A DNA stretch of 64,000 nucleotides from Phocoena phocoena (lineage: Eukaryota; Chordata; Mammalia; Artiodactyla; Phocoenidae). The stretch's first letter is position 1, and the number at the start of each line of letters is the position of its first letter. The DNA lies in contig NC_089239.1 in assembly GCF_963924675.1 (NCBI RefSeq), positions 1,911,001-1,975,000 of the forward strand, written 5' to 3'. A model generated the notes under the pieces. It made no database searches, had not been told where the DNA came from, and saw only the letters and a program-made list of their open reading frames with translations. The translations under genes were made by a program, and so were the position numbers. Below are positions 56,212 to 64,000 of this stretch, piece by piece.

Positions 56212-57562
56212 TTTTTTTTTTAATTTTTATTTTATATTGAGTGTAGTCGATTTACAATGCTGTGTTAGTTTCAGGTGTACAGCAAAGTGGTTCAGTTATA
56301 CATATATCCATTCTTTTTCAGACTCTTTTCCCATATAGGTTATGACGGAATATTGAGTAGAGTTCCCTGTGCTACACAGTAGGTCCTTGTTGACTATCTA
56401 TTTTATACAGAGTAGTGTATATGTTAATCCCAAACTCCTAATTTATCCCTCCCTGACACCTCTCCCCTTTGGTAACCATAAATTTGTTTTCTATGTCTGT
56501 GAGTCTGTTTCTGTTTTGTAAACAAGTTCATTTGTATCATTTTTTTAGATTCCACATATACGTGATATATGATATTTGTCTTTGTCTGACTTACTTCACT
56601 TACTATGATCATCTCTAGATTGATCCATGCTGCTGCAAATAGCATTATTTCGTTCTTTTTTATGGCTGAGTAATATTCTATTGCATATATGTACCACATC
56701 TTCTTTATCCATTCATCTGTCAATGGGCATTTAGGTTGCTTCCATGTCTTGGCTATTGTAAACAGTGTTGCAATGAACACTGGGGTCCATGTATCTTTTT
56801 GAAATATGGTTTTCTCTGGATACATGCCCAGGTGTGGGATTGCTGGATCACATGGTAGTTATATTTTAAATTTTTTAAGGAACCTCCATACTGTCCTTCA
56901 TAGTGGCTGTTATCAATTTACATTCCCACCAACAGTGTAGGAGGGTTCCCTTTTCTCCACACCCGCTCCAGCATTTACTGTTTGTAGACTTTTTTTTTAA
57001 CTTTTTATTTTATATTGAAGTATAGCCAATTAACAGTGTTATGATAGTTTCACGTGCACAGCAAAGGGACTCAGCCATACATATACATGTATCCATTCTC
57101 CCCCAAACTCCCCTCCCATCCAGGCTGCCACATAACACTGAGCAGAGTTCCCTGTGCTATACAGTAGGTCCTTGTTGGTTACCTATTTTAAATAAAGCAG
57201 TGTGTACATGTCGATCCCAAACTCCCTGACTATTCCCTTCCCCCATTCTTCCCCGCTGGTAATCATAAGTTCATTCTCCACAGTGGCTGTATCAATTTAC
57301 ATTCTCACCAACAGTGCAAGAGTGTTCCCTTTTCTCCACACCCTCTCCAGCATTTATTTCTAGACTTTTGTCTAGAAATAAATAAAAACAAGTTTCTAGA
57401 CTTTTTGATGATGGCCATTCTGACCGGTGTGAGATGATATCTCATTGTAGTTTTGATTTGCATTTCTCTAACACTTTGCAATACTGAGCATCTGTTCATG
57501 TGCTTTTTGGCCATCTGTATGTCTTCTTTGGATAAATGTCTATTTAGATCTTCTGCCCATTT
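56212..57562 (-). mobile_element. Older L1 3'-end pieces (antisense)
   Basis: 56212-56990 is a 3' end with C-terminal ORF2 sequence (the minus strand encodes a [19 protein letters not shown] segment at about 56698-56754). 56991-57270 is a second 3'UTR terminus. 57271-57562 is again ORF2 sequence and duplicates part of the first piece (ccaacagtgcaagagtgttc). The 3'UTR type differs from L1-A and L1-C and is probably older. Confidence 0.8.
57353..57382 (+). repeat. Short perfect hairpin in L1 sequence
   Basis: tttatttctagac and gtctagaaataaa form a 13-bp perfect stem around a tttt loop. It lies where L1 consensus would read 'gcatttattgtttgtagac', so about 30 extra bases have been added by inverted copying. 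Confidence 0.85.
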
Positions 57563-58087
57563 TTTTTAAATATTTTACTATACTCACTTTATTATTTATC
57601 CTTCCATCTACGTATAGTTCAATCCTTCCTTTTATATCAATCAGTATATTTCAAAAAATATTTGTGGACACCAAGTACACTTCCTTCTAAAAAATTTAAT
57701 ATGCATATAATCACCTAAAGGTCAATATTTATTTTTTAACATCTTTATTGGAGTATAATTGCGTTACATTGTTGTGTTAGTTTCTGCTGTATAACAAAGT
57801 GAATCAGCTCTATGTATACATACATCCCCTCCCTCTTGCCTCTCCCTCCCACCCTCCCTATCCCACCCCTCTAGGTGGTCACAAAGTACGAGCTGATCTC
57901 CCTGTGCTTTGCGGCTGCTTCCCACTAGCTGTCTATTTTACATTTGGTAGTGTATATATGTCAATGGCACTCTCTCACTTCGTCTCAGCTTAGCCTTCTC
58001 CCTCCCCGTGTCCTCAAGTCCATTCTCTACGTCTGCATCTTTATTCCTGTCCTGTCCCTAGGTTCTTCAGAACCTTTTTTTTTTTCC

Positions 58088-58251
58088 TTAGATCCCATAT
58101 ATATGTGTTAGCATACAGTGTTTGTTTTCCTCTTTCTGACTTACTTCACTCTGTATGACAGACTCTAGGTTCATCCACCTCACTACAAATAACTAAATTT
58201 CATTTCTTTTCATGGCTGAGGAAAATTCCATTGCATATATGTGCCACATCT

Positions 58252-58285
<34 letters not shown>

Positions 58286-59604
58286 GGTACACGGGCCTCT
58301 CACTGTTGTGGCCTCTCCCGTTGTGGAGCACAGGCTCCGGACGCACAGGCTCAGCGGCCATGGCTCACGGGCCCAGCCGCTCCGCGGCATGTGGGATCTT
58401 CCCAGACCAGGGCACGAACCTGTGTCCCCTGCATCGGCAGGCGGACTCTCAACCACTGCACCACCAGGGAAGCCCCACATCTTCTTTATCCATTCATCTG
58501 TCAATGGACACTTAGGTTGCTTCCATGTCCTGGCTATTGTAAATAGAGCTGCAATGAATTGTGGTACAGACTCTTTCTGAATTATGGTTTTCTCAGGGTA
58601 TATGCCCAGGAGTGGGATTGCTGGGTCATATGGTAGTTCTATTTTTAGTTTTTTAAGGAACCTCCATACTGTCCTCCATAGTGGCTGTATCCCTTTACAT
58701 TCCCACCAACAGTGCAAGAGGGTTTCCTTTTCTCCACACCCTCTCCAGCATTTAATGTTTGTAGATTTTTTGATGATGGCCATTCTGACCGGTGTGAGGT
58801 GATACCTCATTGTAGTTTTGATTTGCATTTCTCTAATGATTAGTGCTGTTGAGCATCCTTTCATATGTTTGCTGGCAATCTGTATATCTTCTTTGGAGAA
58901 ATGTCTATTGGGTTTGATTTTGATTGGGTTGTTTGGGTTTGTTTTTTTTTTTTATATTGAGCTGCATGAGGTGTTTGTATATTCTGGATATTAATCCCTT
59001 ATCAGTCGCATCATTTGCAAATATTTTCTCCCATTTTGTAGGTTGTCTTTTCATTCTGTTGATGGTTTCCTTTGCTGTGCAAAAGCTTTTAAGTTTAATT
59101 AGGTCCCATGTGTTTATTTTTGTTTTTATTTTCATTACTCTAGGAGGTGGGTTCAAAAAGATATTGCTGCGATTTACGTCAAAAACTCTTCTATGTTTTC
59201 TTCTAATAGTTTTATAGTATCCAGTCTTACATTTAGGTCTTTAGTCCATTTTGAGTTTACTTTTGTGTATGGTGTTAGAGAATGTTCTAATTTCATTCTT
59301 TTAGATTCTTTCCCAGCACCACTTATTGAAGAGACTCACTTTTCTCCACTGTATATTCTTGCCTCCTTTGTTGTAGATTAACTGACCATAGGTGCATGGG
59401 TTTACCTCTGGGCTTTCTATCCTGTTCCATTGATCTATAAGTCTGTCATTGTGCCAGTACCATACTGTTTTGATTACTATAGCTTTGTAGTATAGTCTGA
59501 AGTCAGGAAGCCTGATCCCTCCAGCTCTGTTTTTCTTTCTCAAGACTGCTTTGGCTATTTGACTTCTTTTGTGTTTCCATACAAAATTTAAGGTGTTTTT
59601 GGTG
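58088..59604 (-). pseudogene. L1-C ORF2 C-terminal remnant
   Basis: In minus-strand order: [20 protein letters not shown] (from about 59590), [20 protein letters not shown] (about 59130), [19 protein letters not shown] (about 58750) and a terminal stop at 58090. A SINE interrupts at 58257-58475 and short frameshifts break it elsewhere. No RT catalytic motif is present because of the 5' truncation. Confidence 0.85.
58257..58475 (-). mobile_element. CHR-family SINE (short form, antisense) nested in L1-C
   Basis: A long T run (the A tail), then gcggtacacgggcctctcac through ctgcaccaccagggaagccc, the reverse complement of a complete CHR SINE. cacatcttcttt is duplicated at 58245-58256 and 58476-58487. 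Confidence 0.95.
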
Positions 59605-59818
59605 CATTTCCTCATGATTACATTCAGATTATGCATCTCTGACAGGAATGTCACAGAAGTGATGCTATCCACTCTGCATCCTATTTAGAGACACAGGATT
59701 TCAATTTGTCCCATTCCTGATCATATTCACTTTGATCTGCCAGGCCTCTCTACTGTCAACTGAGAACTTTCTCTCTGTAATTAATCAGTATTCTGTGGAA
59801 AGACTTAGAAACTATGTA

Positions 59819-60237
59819 CAGTAAGTCCCCTACATATGAACGAGTTCCATTCTGAGAGCAGATCTATAAGTCCAATGTGTTCGTAAGTCCAACAAAGTTA
59901 GCCAAGGTACCCAACTAACATAATCGACTATATAGTACTGTACTGTAATAGGTTTATAATACTTTTCACACAAATGATATATAAAAAACAAACAAAACAA
60001 AAAGTAAAGAAAACATTTTTAATCTTATAGTAGTACAACAGCTGGCATACAGGGGCTGGCATCAAGTGAACAGGCAAGAAGAGCTACTGACTGGAGGAGG
60101 GAGAGGAGGTGGGAGATGGTAGAGCTGAAGGATCGTCAGCAATAGGAGACAGAGGGAAAGCTGCAATTTCACTTACGCCTGCCGTTGATGGAACGCACGT
60201 TCGCATCTCTGAAAGTTCGCATGTAGGGGACTTACTA
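59819..60237 (-). mobile_element. Tc1/mariner (Tigger-like) DNA transposon, non-autonomous
   Basis: The ends cagtaagtcccctacatatg and gcatgtaggggacttacta are inverted repeats, with TA at 59817-59818 and 60238-60239 as target duplication. On the minus strand, inside the right end, a frame ends in ...DDPSALPSPTSSPSSSQ and a stop (60084). It looks like the C-terminus of a Tigger-type transposase, but the catalytic core is absent. The exact family was not checked. Confidence 0.8.
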
Positions 60238-60239
60238 TA

Positions 60240-60660
60240 AATATTCTGTTCCTCATCAAACCTGCAAATTATAAATTTATTTTTATCAATAAGGACTGAA
60301 TTTACTATTTTATCCAATGAGCTGTGATCCACTACTTTCATTATTTACTTCAATGTTCAAGCTGCCTGATTTTGGCCAGTGGAAGCTCCTTCCAGCTGGC
60401 TTCTGTTCTCTTTGACACATCCCCTGTATTCTCTGAGCACCTCTTCACTTTCTGGTACAACAGGACGTTCCAGGCCTCTCCCTGGAATCAGCCATTTTTC
60501 TATAAACAAAAACCAACCCAAAAACCTGGTCCCTTTCAATGAAGAATATTGTTTAGTATGATACATAAGAACTGGACATTGAGCAGCTGGGTGTGCCCAC
60601 TGCTACTGGGGGTACCTGCTTGTCGACCAGCTCAGGGGACAGACCTAAGAAATTTTAAGT
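60240..60660. other. Intronic DNA with no recognised element
   Basis: Unique-looking intron between a DNA transposon and a microsatellite. Confidence 0.45.
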
Positions 60661-60668
60661 AGGACCCT

Positions 60669-60729
60669 GCACATGCGTGCGCGTGTGCGTGCGTGCGCAC
60701 ACACGCACACACACACACACTCACACACT
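60669..60729 (+). repeat. CG/CA-rich alternating microsatellite
   Basis: gcacatgcgtgcgcgtgtgc followed by (CA)n: about 60 bases of alternating purine-pyrimidine with CpG steps, partly self-complementary around tgcgca. Confidence 0.9.
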
Positions 60730-60732
60730 GCA

Positions 60733-61168
60733 GTGGGCTAAATAAGGGTCCCCCAAGATGTCCACATCCTAATCCTCAGAACCTGTGAGTGCTGCACCAT
60801 ATGGCAAAGACTTTCAAAATGTGATTAAGTTCTTTCATACCTGGATTACCCAGCTGGGCCAAGATTTGTGGCAGGAGAGAAGAAAGTCAGAGGAAAGCAG
60901 AGTAAGAGAAAGGATGCCACTCTATTGGATGGAGGAAGGAGCTAAGAGCCCAGGAATGCAAGGAATGGAACTCCAGGCTGGAAATGCCAGGAAACAAACT
61001 CTCCCTACAGTCTCCAGAAAAACCACTGCCCTCCTGGAACCTTGATTTTAGCCCATACAATTCATTTCAAGCTTCTGGCCTCCAGAACTATGAGAGAATA
61101 AATTTCTGTTGTTTTAATCCACCAAGTTAGTGGTACTTTGCTTTAACAGCCATAGGAAATTAATGCAG
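60733..61168 (+). mobile_element. MaLR-type LTR (solitary)
   Basis: 'gtgggctaaataagggtccc', 'aagatgtccacatcctaatc', 'gagagaataaatttctgttg' (with an aataaa signal) and 'caccaagttagtggtacttt' followed by 'aacagccataggaaattaat' follow a MaLR LTR from start to end. No internal sequence follows. Confidence 0.8.
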
Positions 61169-64000
61169 ACACACAGAAAATATGTATATACAAATACATA
61201 CTTTTATATCTGTTTATTTCTGTATCTATCCAATAAAAAAACCGTGAGTTCACACTGACACGTATACTGTAAGTATATTTGTAATGCTTTCAAGTACAAA
61301 TGAGTTATTAATTAAATAATCAAAGATTTAATGAGTAATTGTTATTCCACCTATATTGTTCCCTGTTATTGAAGTTCATCCAAATATACTTTGCTCTTCC
61401 ACTATAATTAAGAAATTTGTATAGCTGAAAGACAAACAAGCAAAATTATCCACTCCTTCAGCTTGCCTGGCTATAAAGAGAGAGATTCAAATCCTGCCAT
61501 GTGCAGCATTTTTCCCTTTAAAAATATATTTGACATACGCTTGCACATAAACAAGTGGAAAAAACACCAGTGTTTGAGAATAAGGGGATGGCCCACATAA
61601 TTTGAAATTCCCTAAAACCAGCTCCTACTCCCTTGAAAGGCTAATTGGATAGATAATCCAAAAGTCAGGAACAGTAACCAAGTAAAACTGGGACTGAGAG
61701 CCTCTCAAGAGCAGAAAGAGTCCAAAAACTGCCAGGGGACAAATGGGATAACAGAACATCCAAATCCTGACTTCTAAAGGTTAGAGACAGCATCCAAAGC
61801 AAAGGGCAAAGCAGGAAAGGACTACCAGGCTAAGGAGGAGACTGTGGGGGAAAAGGCAGGACTCATCTCATCACTAGCCAGACCTGCTGCCAGTCTGTTT
61901 TAACTGTGTGAGCGCAGAGACAAGGGCTGAATTCACAGCCTTTTTAAAAGCCCCTGGAGGTCCATTCTCATCTTCCCACCAGCTGCCATCCATCTACTCA
62001 GCCCATTTCCTGAAAGCACACTCCCCTGGGAAGGGCAAGTGGGGGCTCTGCTGCTCCTCCAGACACAGAAGCCAGTCTGGGGGGCGGGGTGCAGGAGGCA
62101 CCAGAGCAGAGGCACAGAGTCCCCACCCCGCCTGCCACTGACATGCATGTAAAGGCAGAGGGAGGGGTATGACAGCAAGCCTTTGGCCAATGCAAAGGCT
62201 CCTTCTTTGATAATCTGCATCTTGGACCCATTTTATAGTTGTCTTCCGACCAAATGGAAAGATTATATGCCCTTTTAGGAACTGCGCCTTCCCTGGCTTA
62301 TTCACAATATATTTTATGGCTTATTACAAATGGTGATAGTGCCTTTTTTTTTTGGAGTGTGATGTAGAAAGTTAGGGGCTAAGAAACTAGGATGATAAAC
62401 ATTCATTTGTAGCAAAGCCTCCCATAAAACTAATGTAAGACACAGGGATCAAGTTTTCCTGACGACTCCTTCACTAAGGCACCAAGGGACTAAAGTGTTG
62501 GAGAGCTTCAAAGAAAGTATTTAAAAGAAAACTAGCAATCATATATTATGCACTCACAATACATCCTCTGCCTTTCCCACCATTTCACAATCCATAATGA
62601 CAGAGGGTGAGACCTTTGATGGCAAGTGTACAGACCCAGTGATCTAAGTCTTCCTTCTGCTTTTCTCATTTCCCTGCCTACTACTACCTACCTTTCTACC
62701 TTCCTCAGGCTCTGGATCTGTGTGCTTCTGATAATGTTTAAAACTAATAAACAAAATAGATAATATAAAGGTCCAGGTTTTAAAAAGAAAAACACACATT
62801 TGTAAGCCTCAGAACACATGTCCTTACTTGCTAGAGCTCTCACCCAGGAGGCTGGAGCAAGTCAGGATTTAAGTTGGGTAACAAGAGGGAATGATGGAAA
62901 GCCACAGAGAACTTTAAAAGTCAGCCCAGCATAACCAGGATCCCTGGGAGGAAATCAACCAGACTTTGAATAACAACATTCACAAAAGTTCCTCTGTATA
63001 CTCAAAAAACAACGGAGGAAGGCTAGGTACTGAGAACAATCAGAACAAGTGGTAGCAAAGCTGACACAGACTACAGGCTCACAGTGAGCGTTCATAAATA
63101 TTTTTGCTGAGTCCTTATAAACTCAGCAACCCAAAAAAGCCTTGAAACTTTGGCAGAATACCACAAATTACATAAATGAAAGCTAAGTATCAGCCTATTC
63201 ACCAAAATCTAAGCTTCACAAATACCGAAGTATCTTCAGTTTTTTCAAATTTTCTACTAACTTCTGAAACAAAATTAAATCTACTCTAATTTTTTAAAAA
63301 CATGTCATTTGGTACTTTGCCAAGAAGGAAAAATAGGTGCTAACTGTGAATTCGGGGTGGGAATCATGAAAAGTAAGTGTCTTCTCACCCAGTTTGCTAC
63401 ATCTTTATTTCCCTTAACTTGAAAGTCACCCCTGGATGGCAACTCTGTGTTTTAGTAGAACATGTAATACCTAGAACTGGATCTTGCAATAAGACATGCT
63501 AAAGACTATTCTTGATTAAGGTAAGAAAACCAGCCATAATTTTCTTCTCAAAGAAGGTATGTGAGTGATCAAATAAATTAGTTTCTACGTGTAAAATATA
63601 AGTCATTTACCCAATATACGTATTTATGTTTGTATGTATATAGAAAATTACTGCATGTATGGAGAAAAAAGTGTCTCAGGACAAACACAAACATTCTGAA
63701 AGTCATAAAATCCAGGCTGTAATTTAAGCTAAACCAGCACATGAAATATTAGAAATAATATAATCATTGCATTAATTTCTACAAGAAAATATACAATCCA
63801 CCGAAATTTTACCAAAGTAAACTATCTCCAAGTACGGGCCCCTCTTGAAAAACACCAAATGACCACAAGTTTGATATCACAAAGAAAATCAGAAGAGTCA
63901 GGTCATCCCCCTGGAAAGCATCTGGTTCTGCCTGCAGGACATAAACCCTGACCAGATGATACAAGCATCTCATCCTAGTGTTAACAGATGTCTATTATGA
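61169..64000. other. Intronic DNA with no recognised element
   Basis: About 2.8 kb of unique-looking sequence. 61900-62200 is more G+C-rich with overlapping chance frames but no splice-flanked exon on the PSD3 strand. A T run lies at 62345-62355. Confidence 0.45.

Larger units (their letters stand above)
57733..59604 (-). mobile_element. 5'-truncated young L1 (L1-C) with nested SINE
   Basis: Its 3' end (plus strand aacatctttattggagtata) matches the L1-A subfamily 3' end. Its own A tail is only about six bases before unrelated sequence begins. ORF2 sequence runs leftward-ending at 58088-58090 and is 5'-truncated at 59604. A small deletion lies near 58905-58925. Confidence 0.88.
56185..59622 (-). 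mobile_element. Stack of antisense L1 3' ends between 18-bp direct repeats
   Basis: catttcctcatgattaca is perfectly repeated at 56185-56202 and 59605-59622, and similarity extends a few bases further. Between them, reading in L1 direction (right to left), are L1-C (59604-57733), about 170 bases not recognised as L1 (57732-57563), an ORF2 piece (57562-57271), a 3'UTR end with A tail (57270-56991), and an ORF2-plus-3'UTR end with A tail (56990-56212). A single insertion carrying 3'-transduced older L1 sequence would explain the repeats. Nested later insertions are the alternative. Confidence 0.7.

Noticed and set aside
61900..62230. G+C-richer block considered as a PSD3 exon or alternative promoter
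   Set aside because: No paired splice sites on the minus strand and no PSD3-like residues. Several overlapping frames are open on both strands, as expected for composition alone.
1..64000. Search for CRISPR arrays, bacterial operons, phage or toxin systems
   Set aside because: The sequence is mammalian. The repeats are SINE, LINE, LTR and DNA-transposon copies plus microsatellites, and none has the spacing of a CRISPR array.

Overview
This window is 64 kb of mammalian nuclear DNA, almost certainly from a whale or dolphin (Cetacea). The best evidence is 14 copies of the tRNA-Glu-derived CHR SINE family. They carry the motif 'cttccctggtggcgcagtgg', a B-box of the form ggttcgtgccc or ggttcaatccc, and A-rich tails, and most sit between clean target-site duplications (TSDs). 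They lie among young L1 LINEs, older mammal-wide MIR, L2 and hAT relics, and LTR fragments. Bacterial-style gene organisation is absent, and no tRNA, rRNA or CRISPR array is visible.

Only one host coding exon can be supported: 49631..49739 on the minus strand. It is 109 nt long, has a strong 3' splice site (pyrimidine tract plus ttttgcag) and a strong 5' splice site (gtaagt), and translates as AETFVWVNSASAHSQSVAKA... through to ...EEKTPDT. I recognise this as the N-terminal region of the long isoform of PSD3 (EFA6D, a Sec7/PH-domain ARF6 guanine-nucleotide exchange factor). Positions 1..49630 are then PSD3 intron downstream of this exon, and 49740..64000 is intron upstream of it. The gene reads right to left. 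The neighbouring exons, including the large exon that follows, are not in the window.

Region by region: 1-5.5 kb has old L1, L2 and hAT pieces and one SINE. 5.5-21.9 kb is intron with MIR, L2 and hAT relics, a possible solitary LTR, an antisense L1 3' end and four SINEs. 21.9-29.5 kb is a near full-length plus-strand L1 (L1-A) with a 250-bp tandem duplication in its 5'UTR, a 38-bp-arm palindrome between ORF1 and ORF2, and two successive 3' ends inside one TSD pair. 29.5-40.4 kb has SINEs, a long L2, MER5A-like pieces and a possible HAL1. 40.4-47.9 kb is a second full-length but more decayed L1 (L1-B) with three SINEs nested in it. 47.9-56.2 kb has L2, MIR, the PSD3 exon, hAT elements and a MaLR LTR. 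56.2-59.6 kb is a stack of antisense L1 3' ends between perfect 18-bp direct repeats, ending in a young L1 (L1-C) that carries a SINE. 59.8-60.2 kb is a Tc1/mariner (Tigger-like) element with preserved inverted repeats. 60.7-61.2 kb is a second MaLR LTR, and the rest is unremarkable intron.

No new functional system was found. The unusual structures are L1 rearrangements: two fold-back inverted duplications, tandem 3' ends that look like 3' transduction or piggy-back events, and 5'UTR tandem repeats. Both full-length L1s and 12 of 14 SINEs lie antisense to PSD3. All repeat family names come from remembered consensus sequences and were not checked by search.
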